A stretch of 64,000 bases of DNA, from positions 1 to 64,000 of the forward strand of contig JAPDOI010001324.1 of NCBI GenBank assembly GCA_029168955.1. The letters run 5' to 3'. Positions within the stretch are counted from its first letter, which is position 1. Every line of letters begins with the position of its first letter. The position numbers and the translations under genes were made by a program. Source of the stretch: Aplectana chamaeleonis. Its lineage: Eukaryota; Nematoda; Chromadorea; Rhabditida; Cosmocercidae. The notes below the pieces were generated by a model that worked only from the letters and a program-made list of their open reading frames with translations, searched no databases and was not told where the DNA came from. Of this stretch, positions 45,620 through 56,729 are shown piece by piece.

Positions 45620-45879
45620 TAAGGCCATGGTTAGGCCAATGGTATACTTTGTCGCTGTCATGAGCGACAGTCATGACATTTAGCACAAATCGCGAAGGAC
45701 CAGCATCGGAGCAATGGCACTGGCCGTGACAGGAACATCTGTCGCGTATACGTCGCTGCGACGTGTCGCGGAGGGCTGATATACTGCAAATGTGCCGATA
45801 ACTGTCGTTCCCCCTGTCGCTGTCGCTGTGCAGAGCAACGCGACCGCGTGTCGCAAAGCTATACCATTTGCCTTATACC

Positions 45880-46312
45880 CAGGCTCAAGCGGGGTTGCGA
45901 AATATCGCAACGGGGGTTGCGGTGGGGGTCGCAAAAATTTACCCCGAAAAGGAAGGTTTTGGGGGTCGCAAAAATTCTGGTTCAAAAAATGAAAATTCGT
46001 GGATCCCCCGAGAAACGGCGCGTGCGGCGCGCGCAATTTTGCAGCCTCCATTACCCTTATGCTCTCTCGCTATCTCTAACCTACGCTTGTCATCAACACG
46101 CGTAGGAACGGTGAGAATTCGGCCTTTTTACGGACTGTACTCGACGAATTTTTGGTGTCTGACAGTTTTATTGATCACAGACATATAAACTGCCCAGAAA
46201 TCGCGCCTCGGAGGGGGTGGAGTTGCAAGAATTTTGGATTTAAAAAAAAATTGTTGATGAGGGGGGAAGGTCGCTGTTTCCGAAAAATTACGCAACGCCC
46301 CGCTTTATCCTG
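45880..46312. mobile_element. hAT-type MITE, 433 bp, exact 8-bp target duplication
   Basis: Diverged member of the 31762-32066 family. One end is CAGGCTCAAGCGGGGTTGCG; the other is CGCAACGCCCCGCTTTATCCTG. The octamer CTTATACC flanks it at 45872-45879 and 46313-46320. The interior repeats GGGGGTCGCAAAAATT. It abuts the 5' end of the LINE fragment that follows. Confidence 0.85.
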
Positions 46313-46339
46313 CTTATACCTCCAGTTTGCTTATACCTG

Positions 46340-47517
46340 CTTATATCGCTGCCGGTGTCCCTCATGGAGGAGTCATATCGCCTGCTCTGTTCAGTCTTTA
46401 CCTGGAAGATTTGCCCGTTTCCCCAAGTGACATCGAAGTCGTTGCGTATGCGGATGACATCACCATCTTGTGCCGGGACAGAGACATTAATGTAGCTGCA
46501 CGCAAGATCGATAGCTACCTCGTCGTCCTGAAGAGCTTTCTCGATGATATGATGCTCACTGTCTCTGCCGCTAAATCATCTGTATCAGTTTTCTCCACTG
46601 ACCCTAAGGAACACTGCGCTCACCCTGTTGTGAATTGGGAAGACGCTCGTCTGCCTGCTGCACGTTTTCCTAAGCTGCTCGGCCTAGTATTGGATCCTTC
46701 GTTGAGGTTCCACAAGAATACTGAGCAGAAACAGGCTACAGTGAGAGCTAAGCTCAACGTCTTACGAGCCCTGGGAGGAACGTCGTGGGGAAGTAGCAAG
46801 GAGACAATTTTGACCACCTACAAGGCAATATTGCAGCCGGCGTTGGAGTACGCTGCACCGGTATGGCAGCACATGATATCGGATTCATCGTGGACAAAGA
46901 TGCAGCGAGTCCAAATTGCTGCTCTTCGGATTGCCACAGGGTATGCTAAAAGCACCCCAGTGGAACATCTTCATGCTGAAGCCCGAATTCTGCCAGTTAA
47001 GGAGCACTGCCAACTCCAAGCGCAGCAACTGGTTATTAACATTGTCGAGCAGCCTGACCACCCATTAAGAAGGATTATGAATCCCGTGAGAGAGAGACAT
47101 ATCAAAAGGCCTTTTGCGGATGCTCCCGAGAAAGTCAATATACAAAGATGGACAAACTCCCAACTGGATCGTCTGCGTCTTTTACGTGCGGAGCACACCA
47201 AGTTCGTCAGGGATCACTTGAGTAGGATGACCGTCAATCCCATATTGGGGGTCGCACCACCCATAGTCAGCGACACCGAGATGGAACTCGGTAGGCGGGC
47301 TAGAAGTACCCTTGCCTCGTTACGTTGCGGTCATTCCCCTATGCGGATGTCATTCTTGCATAAGATCGATCGCAGTAAGCCGGACGAGTGCCCGGACTGT
47401 GGTAGCCGTGGCCACACAACTGAACACCTATTCGAATGCCCAAAGAGGCCTACCACTCTTACAACAATGGATTTGTGGACGAATCCGGTTTCAGTCGCCC
47501 GTTTCTTGAACCTTTGA
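46340..47517 (+). pseudogene. Jockey-like LINE, 3' half of the reverse transcriptase
   Basis: A long uninterrupted frame starts within the reverse transcriptase: AGVPHGGVISPALFSLYLED, then VVAYADDITILCRD with an intact catalytic YADD, LRALGGTSWG, LEYAAPVWQH, and a C-terminal CxxC-H-C knuckle (CPDCGSRGHTTEHLFECPK), ending SVARFLNL. A 3' region shared with other copies follows to about 47600. The N-terminal fingers and the endonuclease are missing, so it is a 5'-truncated copy, yet nearly 390 codons remain open. Two further fragments of the same family occur at 15375-15668 and 55950-56466. Confidence 0.85.
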
Positions 47518-47699
47518 CAAAAACCTTCCTGCGTCTGCAAAGAAGAAGAAGATACCTCCGGTTTGCGACCGCGACAGATTCGCTCATCTGTTACGAATCG
47601 TGTCGTGACCCACACTCTCACCTTGAAAAGAGCTGTTGCGGGAACACTTTGAATGCGCCAGTCGCGTCGCAGGGTGGCAGATAGGTGCTATACATTAGA

Positions 47700-49690
47700 A
47701 TGTTCAAACCACGCCGCAATCGGTGCCCGCGACAACGATGGAGTAATTGGTCTAGTGCATGTTTCGCCTGTTTTTCCATTTTTTTTTGGTTTTACTCCTG
47801 GTATCTTCACCTCACCTTATAAGTATAAATCTTGGAGCCTGCCCCTTTATAAACTGAATTTGAACTGATTTGCACTCAGATTCCGGGTTATTGATAGGAC
47901 GTTTTGTCTGCCTTTGAGCGGGAAATGGCGCGTATCAAACGTAAGCTGGCGTGATGTATGGCATAGCACAATCGGCCCTCAGCGACAGCGACGTCGCTCT
48001 CCTCGGCCACCGCGCTATCGTAGAGTATAACAATGGCCTTAGCAATTTTTTTCGATTTGTATTTGGAGTTTTCCTACGGTGAGTCTAACTGCGCACTGAC
48101 GCCGGCTGGCAAAGTTCCAAAGTTTTAATCAAAAATTAATCCTTACACCATTTACCCCTTCATTTTTGAAGAAGACGTAAATTACTTAAGTATTATCGAA
48201 ATCGGAGGTGAGCGAAAACTAAGACCTGCACATTTTTTCCAAAAGCCTACTAAATCGTACGCTTCGTACGAATTTTGAACTCAAAAAATTCTGAAATTCT
48301 TGCTACCTTATGCTGCAACGTAATCAGAAAAAGACGGCTCCATCACAAAGGAGTTTTACAAGAACAGAGCTCAGAAAATGAAACTTTGGAGACATAGAAG
48401 GAACACTGGAGCCATGAAGAAGCGCAACGAAGTTCGAAAATGACCATCGCAATTTTCCGCCGTGAAATCAAACGTGTCGGGATGGCTGATTGCGGACGAA
48501 GCCTCCCACTTGACCTCAGGCACTCGAGGGGGGCAAGCCTCGTTCATTTTCGCTCAGGGGGGTCAGCCTTGAATCGTAATTGTGGGCGGGGATTCGAGGG
48601 GGACGGCGCTCCGACCACCGTTGAGCCAGCCCTCTGCATCGCGTTGCATGATTTGCGAATCGAGCAGGTTTTCAACGGTGGAGCACCCAATCTCAGCACT
48701 CATTTTCGTCATAAGTTTCACCACTTCATTATTATTCTTCTGCTTTCACAACTCCGACTCAGAATTCCGTTTCTTCCTCTCAGTAGATTGAACTTATCTA
48801 TTCATTTACGTTGTGTTCAGGGCACCATTCCACCTTCAGATGTTTTTGTTTGTGGGATCTTCGTCGTCTTGCCGAGATGAAAGAAGGCCACTCCTCCCGG
48901 AACGATCTGACGTAACTCCCTGGAAGACGGATTCGAGGAGCTATCAGCTCATCAGTAGGTATTTTTTACCGTTCCTTCGCAGCACCTAACCACCAGTTAA
49001 AACTTCGATTTTCAGGCACGATGTGCGCGATTACAAGTGCGCCTTCGTTGATGGTGGGTGTAATTAGACAGCTCAGGAGGTAGTTCCTTTTGCAGTGAAG
49101 TTTGTTATGCAGTCTTTCTGATGAAGATTGTCTCCATTGCAGGATTACGTAACTTCGGGACCGCACGAGGAACGATTGGAATGCAAAGGCAACGTTGAAC
49201 CTGCGGAACTTTGGCATCTACTCGCATCGTTATGCTGTAACATGTTGTTTTTCCTTCCTCATATATCTGCCACTTTATTAGTATCCTATTGTGTGGACAT
49301 CTGAACCGTGAAAGTTGCGATTTTTGTGTTTTTTTTCTATGTGAGGTGGTTTCCACAGATTACTGTATCTTCAGATTCGGCGATTTTCATAAACAAAGAC
49401 TGTGTGTTAGCAAAGGTATTACAGTGAAATGAAAAAAACGAAGAAGATTGAGGAAGCCGCCTCGCTTTGTATGCACGTCTGTGAACATTCGGGTAGACTA
49501 CCATTAAAATTTTATTCTGAGATTTTTTTTTTAAATTTTTAATTTTTTTCTGAGGAGTATTCTGATTACTGTTATAAATTTTCATGGTTCTCCAGTGTTT
49601 CATCAGTATAATAAAGTTAGAAATCATCTTGAATGGCGAGGAAACGGCGAGAACGGAGCAAATCCTAGGGTAACAAAAATATTGGCTTTG
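47700..49690. other. No recognised gene
   Basis: A 146-codon frame at 48440-48880 has no domain and lies over a G-rich repeat-like stretch (CTCGAGGGGGGCAAGCCTCG). Otherwise nothing supported. Confidence 0.4.
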
Positions 49691-49755
49691 GGATGACCCG
49701 CGTAACCACTGCGGGTGAGAACCGGGGTAGGACGGTCCCGCCGCGACGAGACGAT

Positions 49756-49841
49756 GGGGGCGCCAGCCTCGTTCCACTGGCATGCCAGCCTTGTCATGGA
49801 AGGAAGGCTGGCGTCCTGGTGGAAGTGAGGCTCGCCCCCCT
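49756..49841. repeat. Palindrome of a GCCAGCCT..AGGCTGGC unit
   Basis: GGGGGCGCCAGCCTCGTTCC at the left pairs with GGAAGTGAGGCTCGCCCCC at the right, and GCCAGCCTT pairs with AAGGCTGGC centrally. It adjoins the short-palindrome array. Confidence 0.6.
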
Positions 49842-49886
49842 CGAGTATCTGAGACAGCGACGTGAACTTTCGCCTCCGACACTGGC

Positions 49887-50010
49887 AGCGGACTCCTACA
49901 GGAGTCCGCTGGGAGTCCTAGTCTCTCCTGCAACAGGAGTCCTGGTTTTCTCCTGTAGGAGTCCTGTGATACTCCTGTTGGAGTCCTATTATTCTCCAGA
50001 AGGAGACCGG
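49887..50010. repeat. Array of short near-palindromes (CTCCTGTAGGAGTCC), cluster 1
   Basis: Five copies of a self-complementary core, such as GGACTCCTACAGGAGTCC and TCTCCTGTAGGAGTCC, follow each other at roughly 20-30 bp intervals with differing spacers. They give rise to open frames on both strands. Confidence 0.75.
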
Positions 50011-50383
50011 AACTTGTACTGTAGCTTGGAGGGAATTTCAAATAACGTTTGCTGGAATCAAGCCAAAACCGCCTTGTTTTCGAATTTTATTTTTGATTCG
50101 ATGCATGATTTTCACACGTCTTCGTTGACAATTTTGTCAACGGCAAAATTTGTGTGGGGCATTAAGCCCCATTACATTCCTCCCTCACTTATCATCAAGG
50201 AAGAAATTTTCCTCACACCGGATTTTTTCTCCTAAGCACCCCAATCAATCAATGAGAGGGGCGCCTCTGTGAGCCTGCATGGGCGAATCAGCTCTTCATC
50301 CATTGCGCAAGCGTATCGTACGCCGCGCGGGTTCGATCAGCCGTTCAACGTGCGCGCTTCCAGGACAACTACCGGAGCTGTTT

Positions 50384-50575
50384 TGTCCTGTAGGAGACCC
50401 AGTGGAAGCAATGCGGCAGCGTGTCCTGTAGGAGACCGCTTCTCTTTACTTCGGTCTCCTACAGGGCAAAACAGCTCCTGTGGGAGACCGCGATCGTCGT
50501 TTTCTCCTGTAGGAGTCCGCTGCCAGTGTCGGAGGCGCGCGGCGCCACAAGTTCTCCTGTGGGAGATGTTGCTGA
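50384..50575. repeat. Array of short near-palindromes, cluster 2
   Basis: The same core recurs here about six times as TCCTGTAGGAGACC or its complement. The outer border GGAGTCCGCTGCCAGTGTCG is inverted relative to CGACACTGGCAGCGGACTCC-like sequence (49875-49895) of cluster 1, so the two clusters are arms of a larger inverted repeat about 0.7 kb long. Confidence 0.75.
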
Positions 50576-51040
50576 TACTCGTAGAAACGCTGATAGAAAG
50601 TTTCGAGACTAGTGTGATACGGCAGGTGCCCAGGAAATGAATTAGATCATAGCAGGACGCCGACACACGACGCGGCTGGCACAACTATATGCGACTCGGT
50701 CAGCTCGCCGATTACCATCTGGGGCCCCAGCGGTCGGACGAGATATCCAGCGGCTGAGCGAGTCAAGTACCGCAAACTTGGGGAATCGAACAGACGACGC
50801 TACCGACATCTTAGTCCCACTTAAAGAGTGCGTCGTATGCTTTCTTTCTTTGGAAAATCGTTTTGTCCCCGAGTTGGAAGTGTACCATGCAAGCATTGAA
50901 CGTTTCTCGGTTGGTAAACGTGCTGCAACTTGAAACGCAATAGGAGCACGTGCTCCTCTAGCAGCACGTTCCCTGACTGTGCTCGAAACCGCTTTGTCTT
51001 CGAATTGAATGGATTTGAATGCGGCGATTGTCTGGGTATG

Positions 51041-51215
51041 TGGGATGAGGAGGGGGCACTGTGATATCGCACTTGGCCACGCCCATTTTTTGCTGCTGCA
51101 ATGACTGTCCTGATGTTGGCAGGGGAGGGAAACTCCGAGTAGGTGCTCAATGTTACTTCGGTACGGTGAAATGGGCGTGGCCAAGTGCAGCGCGCCACAG
51201 TGGCCCCCTTATCCA
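51041..51215. mobile_element. 175-bp MITE, same family as 44864-45056
   Basis: GCACTTGGCCACGCCCATTT at the left and GGGCGTGGCCAAGTGC at the right, with GGGGGCACTGTG and CACAGTGGCCCCC further out. The interior AGGGGAGGGAAACTCCGAGTAG corresponds to the first copy. Confidence 0.7.
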
Positions 51216-51729
51216 AAAAGCACCAAAATGTCTGCACTTATAGTTTAAAAAAACTCCTAAAAGAAGAATGAAAAGTTCCTAATGCACACTAAATACAACT
51301 TTCAAAACTTCTTTTCAAATATTTCGTTGTGCAGATACAGATAGATCTAATCTAAAACAGCATGGACAGATGTGGTAGTTTGTAGAGTCCCCCATGTTCA
51401 ATCCAGTCTTGTGAATGGACGAGGCTGCGTCGCGATCAAAACCCCTTCGGCCGGTGATGCCGCACACACCGCACGGCCAGCCGCAATGATCGCGCCTGGT
51501 CTATTCACTAGACTAAGTATGATAAGGAAAAATAGGAAGGCGGTGTACCGAAAAAGTGAATTCTGGTTCAGAGAACATAGCGCTACGCCTCGCTCACGGC
51601 GCCGTCCTCCACCAAATGGCGCAGTGCAACTTATACAACATAGAAAGGCATGTTTGGAGCTTATGATCCTAAAGTGATGTGACGTGAGCTCTGGATCGCC
51701 CTATTTTAACAAGAAGGCATAATTTTGCG

Positions 51730-52223
51730 TTAAAGGCAGTGTTCACGATGAAAATCGTTTTTCTGTTTTTCCGTCTATCTTGAAAACGACCCCATGCTGA
51801 TTCCTATGATGTTTCTGAAATCGTACAAGGCTTTCTGGGAACGGAGTTATGGTCCCTCAAAAATTGAGCTAAGGAAGCATGGTGGACGAGTTGTCCGAGG
51901 CTTGCGATTTCCGCCTTCTGCAGCCGATATATGCGAGCTGACCTGAGTAAAGAGAGAAGCTGAAAATGAAGGGAAGAACGGGGCTAATGAGTGGAAATCA
52001 TCGCTCATCTCACAATCTCGAGCATTCATTTGTTCACGTCGGTGGGCGTGTAATGCGCTCTTGGGGTTTGCCTTGCGCTCGAAGTGGCAACTTCGGGTTC
52101 TTTTGGAGCGTTTCCTGGATCGTTTTCATGCGTTCTTTCGACGTCAACTATACAGTGTGCCCCTCCACTACGCATTCCTAGTGAAAACTGAAACACATTT
52201 TTTATCGTGAACACTGCCTTTAA
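51730..52223 (-). mobile_element. TTAA-flanked MITE, complete copy 4
   Basis: AGGCAGTGTTCACGATGAAA and ATCGTGAACACTGCCT ends, with TTAA outside both. The interior matches copy 1 in reverse (GGAACGGAGTTATGGTCCCT, AAGCATGGTGGACGAGTTG). Confidence 0.8.
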
Positions 52224-52229
52224 AAGCGT

Positions 52230-53446
52230 CCGTTGATCGTTGAGTTTCTCTAAAAGCCGCTTCAACCTGTAAATGAATTTACGCGTTAATTTTGTAATTC
52301 GTTAAAAATACATGGAGAAAGCATTGCTCGACCTCGGAAGAAAACAATTGTTCGTCAAAGCTCACAAAAAGAAAAACTAGAAGTACTTTTTTGACAAGAC
52401 ACCTCTCTTTAATACACCTCGAATTTGCAAGTTACTCTTCATCAATGATAAATTTAAAAGATGGAGGCGCAAAAAGAAAATCAGGTCTCACAGAAAACTA
52501 TGTTCAAGTTCATCATCATATTCATCTTATGGCGGATGAGTTCTACAAGGACTATTGTATCGAGGAGGGTGAGCCGTCTCCTTTCTCCTGCGCAGAAGTG
52601 ACATTACGTTCCGGTACCCCTTATACTAGAGGTGAACTTTGGATAGAGGAGTACATCTGACAAAGGAAATGCGGTATATATTCCGACGGCGTGGAAGATT
52701 CCCTGATATATTCCAAGGTGTTGGAGCTCCTAGAAGGGCCAGATTTCTAGATACATGAGGACCCAACTTTTTTAGACTTCATCCTCAACATCGGAAGCGG
52801 TTCGCCGACAGTCAAAGCTGTACTTCTATTGGTTTAGTTTCTGAAATTCGTAGGGAAATCGTTCGTTTTGATCTTGCTCTCCCCTGAATAATAGTTAAGA
52901 AGTACACATGCCTTTGCCGTCACATACATAACGTGAAAATAGTCCTTCTGTACTACATGGACTGGAATCGACAGCTTCCCGCTAGTTCACCGCAGCTGTC
53001 ATGATTTCGAAGTCTTTCAACAATTGGTTTTAAGTGGGTTAGAAGGATCAGCAACATACAATACTGGTCATATATTCTGCATTTTGGGACTCTGTTTAAA
53101 GTGGTCCATTCGGAAGTACGAGGAGATATTTCGAATCACCATTGAGAGCTCATTCTTTTGAGCCCTTCTATTTCCTACTTTGCAACAAAGCGTATAGGCA
53201 TGACACAATCAACCGAGTGCGCGAAACGCGAAGGCGGAGTTGGGTTCGGAGGATTGAATTTGTTTATTTCACCATTGTGTTTATTCTAGTAAAACATTCT
53301 GAAGGGAAGTGGTTTAAAGACATCGTACGCGCAGAATTCCGTATATTATTTTTTCATGTTTTTGTGTAGCTTGGCCTCTCTAATGAACGAAAATGTCGAA
53401 AGGGCCCATGAAAAACCTTCATTTGTGAATAAAAGTCAATCGGAAC
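52230..53446. other. No recognised gene; one side of an inverted repeat pair
   Basis: A 90-codon frame at 52391-52660 has no recognised motif. The part 53050-53240 (ATACTGGTCATA, GCAACAAAGCGTATAGGCAT) is a diverged inverted copy of 57595-57830. Confidence 0.45.
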
Positions 53447-54410
53447 CAGGGCTGTGCGTAACGGAATTTTGTAATTTCGTAAATCGTAAATCGTAATTTC
53501 CAAAATTCCTCGTAATTCGTAAATCGTAATTCGTAATTCGTAACTGATGATGAGTAAGAATCCCACATATAGCCCGAACCTCACTCGATGTAGGAACGTC
53601 TCACAAGTTCAGTGATGAAGTGTTTATTTCTAGAAGGAGTTCGAGGTTGAGGTTTCAAAGGAAACTGTTTTAAGCAGTACTTGAAGGAATTCCCAGTATA
53701 CATAAGTGGAATAAATACCAATAAAATAGACAAAACTGAAACTCTACGCGTATTCAAGTGTCAAACCTCTGCCACGTCTGCCAGAGTTTTGAAACATAGA
53801 GAAGCGCAAAAACATGAAGAATCATCGCCTCACTAAACACAGTTTAATCCAAACTAAGGAGGTCAACACTGTGATGAGGAAAAAAATCGCGGTTCGATAG
53901 TTTTAGATACGATCGATCAAGGGAAGGTGGACAAGGTGGTTATTTCCAAGGGGTGGGGGTATATGTACGTTTCCAAAACCACTTTCTGAACCATTCAAGT
54001 CTGCCCTCTTCATTTGTGAAGCTTTTCTCCGAATGAATTTATTAGCGTCCCTTCCCATGAACATAAGTTTGTTGCGATGGGGATAGTGGTTCGCGATGTT
54101 TAGGTTGTTTGGGATTCTGGAATGCGAAACGGTGGAGGTTCCCTCCAAATCTCTGATTCCAAAAATGACAAAATTCTCACTCTTCTTTTTTCTTTGCATT
54201 TGCTTGAATTCCAACATTAAGAACATGTAATAACCTTTGTGAAAAGCTGATAGACTGCAGTCATAATTTTTCTTGAAACTTTCCTCCTCAGACAGGACGG
54301 CGTTTCAAACGGCGGCCGAACGCCATCCTCTCGGCAGACCGCGAGCGTAACAAAACTCAAAAGGGGCGGGGTTAACCCGAAAATTCCACCGTTCTCTCCG
54401 CCATGTCTGG

Positions 54411-54700
54411 TGTTTGCAGCCGTTTGACGGGCAATTTCTAGTCCGATAGCTTTGGCACTCAGCCCGAGAGATGGCGCGATCGCAGCCGTTTTGCCCGCAA
54501 GGTCCAGTACGAGACGTTAGCCGTTTTCGCCGAAAGATCAGTGGTTCGCAGCCGTCAAACAGCCGGTCCAGCCAGAAACGTTCCCCGTTTTCCACGAAAT
54601 ACAACTCGTTCGCAGCCGTCAAACGGCAATTCTAGCCCGAAAGGTTCGCCGCTTCCCCTCGGAACTTAACTCGTTCGCAGCCGTTCCGCTGGGCAGCTAG
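54411..54700 (+). repeat. Imperfect 64-69-bp tandem repeat inside the hAT element
   Basis: Five units start with GTTCGCAGCCGTCAAACGGC or a variant, at about 54411, 54480, 54543, 54608 and 54672, followed by a C(C/G)AGCCCGAAA-like stretch and CCGTTTTCC. Confidence 0.6.
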
Positions 54701-54946
54701 CTCCCAGCGCAGCCAGCTGCCTTGCGAAACGAATGCTGGAACGAAGGCGAACGCTGCGGTAGATGAGGATGATGCAACAGGCAATGAGTGCATCATTGCA
54801 TACACATTCTACTATTGTCCCACGATGGTACTAGAAACAAGAAATGTAGTATGTTTATTACATTTTCATGTGAACGTATAATTGAAGCAAAGCAATCATG
54901 AATGCAGATATAGAAAATAGCAAGTTCTACCGCACGAATTACTCGC

Positions 54947-55122
54947 AAGGGAACCACTATAAGTCATAGTAACCATTCCAAATGAAAAGTCCTTTTCTAA
55001 AACCACTTTTGGACGAAAAGTCCGAATACGCCCATCGCAGCTGCCCTCTAAAAAGCCCACTATTTCCACGAAAATCCGGAAACGGACCTCATAATCGTGT
55101 TCAGCGCCCAAACTAACAGTTA
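54947..55122 (-). repeat. Terminal fragment of the 1.1-kb TIR element
   Basis: CAAGGGAACCACTATAAGTC, GACGAAAAGTCCGAATACGC and AATCCGGAAACGGACCTCAT match the right end of copy 1 in reverse. Confidence 0.65.
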
Positions 55123-55539
55123 GAGTACCCGAGCAAATAAAAAGTTGGGAAAAGGGCCAGTAGTTTCGATTACCGAACGAATCGAATATTCATGTATTCC
55201 AATATTTATTTAACTTCCTGTGCACTCAAATATTAAAAAGGCGCCTGTGGCAACAGGTAGCCAATTTTATTTCGAAATTTTTCATTTTTATTTTTCATTT
55301 CAGGAATTGAGCTTAATCACTGTGAATAAAATAGCTTGGTCAAACCATTAAAAAATGTAGGGCAAATCTTGAGGCATTTACTTTAGTAGGTAAAACATTT
55401 TAGTACAACCTTCCAGGAGAAAAAAAACTTAAAAGGGCGAAACGACTAGGACATTCGCGGTGAAGGTTGTGGGTTCCAGATATTATTTGCTCCATAGACC
55501 AGCTAGGCCTTAAGAGCCGAATCCCATGTTTAATTTCTA

Positions 55540-55760
55540 GAGCGGGATGGAGCTCTAGTCCGCAGTTGCAGACGATCGCTATTGTAGCCTGGAGTTCGAC
55601 GATAATCTTGCTGGAACGAAGAACAATCGTGCCAGGACCTCGTAGTCCCATCATGCCCCTGCTTGCAATAAGTGTTGCAACAGCGGTTGTCTGCAACTCC
55701 GGACCGGAATTTCGCTCCGATGTAGGCGGTAGCTCTACCATATATCTGCGTATCTCGTGT
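55540..55760. repeat. TIR repeat related to 60444-60644
   Basis: The inverted motif GTTGCAGACGATCGC / GCGGTTGTCTGCAAC and GGACCGGAATTTCGCTCCGA at the right end resemble the element in the ASABF intron. Confidence 0.5.
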
Positions 55761-55949
55761 TCATGGTGGCGGACGAGATCATTACATGGAGATAGAACTG
55801 TGGAGGTCGGCTCCGCCGACCTGGCTTGCATGTGAAACAAGTAAAGGTTGGAACCCTTCAATACTTTTGAGTCGGTCAGTGTGAGAAGCAGAGCGGTCGG
55901 TCATACCTGAATCTCGTTATCAGCTATTCGATTACGCCACGCCGTGTAG

Positions 55950-56466
55950 TCCACGCTCGGCTGGGAATCTTCTTCCTCTTTGCAGCCACTGAGAGGGGTT
56001 TGGTCACAAGTTGAGAAATTGGGCGGCCAGCACTGGATTCGTCCACAAGTCTATTATACTGAGCGTTGTTGGCTTTTTCGGAAAATCAAATAGGTGCTTA
56101 GTGTCGTGGCCTTGGTTTCCTCAGTCCGGGCACACGTCAGGCTGGCTACTGTCGATTCTGTGCAGGTAAGACATAAGCGATGAAGAATGTCCGCAGCGTA
56201 ACGAAGCGAGGATACACCTGGCGCGCCTACCGAGCTCGGACTCGGTATCACATGCCCTGGGCGGCACATCACCGGAAATAGGATTGACGGCCGCTTTTGC
56301 GAGATAATCCTTCACGAACCGGGTGTGTTCCGCGCGTAAGAGACGAAGCCGTTCTTGATTCGAGTCGGTCCATCTCTGTACATTCACTTTGTTCGGAGCA
56401 TCGACAAACGGCAATCTGATCGATCTCTCTCTTATGGGATTTAATAGTCCTCTCGACGGATGATTA
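55950..56466 (-). pseudogene. Jockey-like LINE 3' fragment
   Basis: The minus strand reads PSRGLLNPIRERSIRLPFVD, NKVNVQRWTDSNQERLRLLR, GRRARCILASLRCGHSS and CPD, then after a stop GNQGHDTKHLF and IDLWTNPVLAAQFLNL, with a stop at 56004-56006. It parallels the C-terminal third of the copy at 46340-47517 and includes its 3' region. It lies within the 3.3-kb hAT element. Confidence 0.8.
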
Positions 56467-56729
56467 GGCTGCTTAAGATTTAACGGAAAATAGAGATTGG
56501 AAAGAATAATCACATATTAGGAATGTGAAAGAAGAGCTACATTTGTCTATGCTCTGGACCGCAAACTTATATTGTCCTTTCAACTGCATTTTCACAGTTT
56601 GTTACGATTCGTTACGATTTTGGGGCGAAATTTCGTAAATCGTAAATCGTAAAAAAATTGCCAAAAACACCCGTAATTCGTAAATCGTAAATCGTAATTC
56701 GTAATTACTCACAGCCCTGATCGGAACAC

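Larger units (their letters stand above)
53447..56719. mobile_element. hAT element, 3273 bp, exact 8-bp target duplication
   Basis: Ends are CAGGGCTGTGCGTAA and TTACTCACAGCCCTG. The octamer ATCGGAAC flanks it at 53439-53446 and 56720-56727. Subterminal arrays of GTAAATCGTAA and GTAATTCGTAA occur inside both ends in inverted orientation. The large size is due at least in part to passengers: a minisatellite, a fragment of the 1.1-kb TIR element, another TIR element and a LINE fragment. I find no transposase; the minus frame at 53903-54226 has no hAT motif. Confidence 0.9.

Noticed and set aside
45291..45686. Open frames on both strands with shared peptide sequence
   Set aside because: The identity follows from the foldback arms at 45328-45619, not from a gene pair.
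48440..48880. 146-codon plus-strand open frame
   Set aside because: No motif, G-rich repeat-like first half, and no splice or promoter context.
49337..50041. 234-codon minus-strand open frame, among the longest in the window
   Set aside because: It runs through the short-palindrome array and the GCCAGCCT palindrome, and overlapping frames on the plus strand are equally open. The composition follows the repeat.
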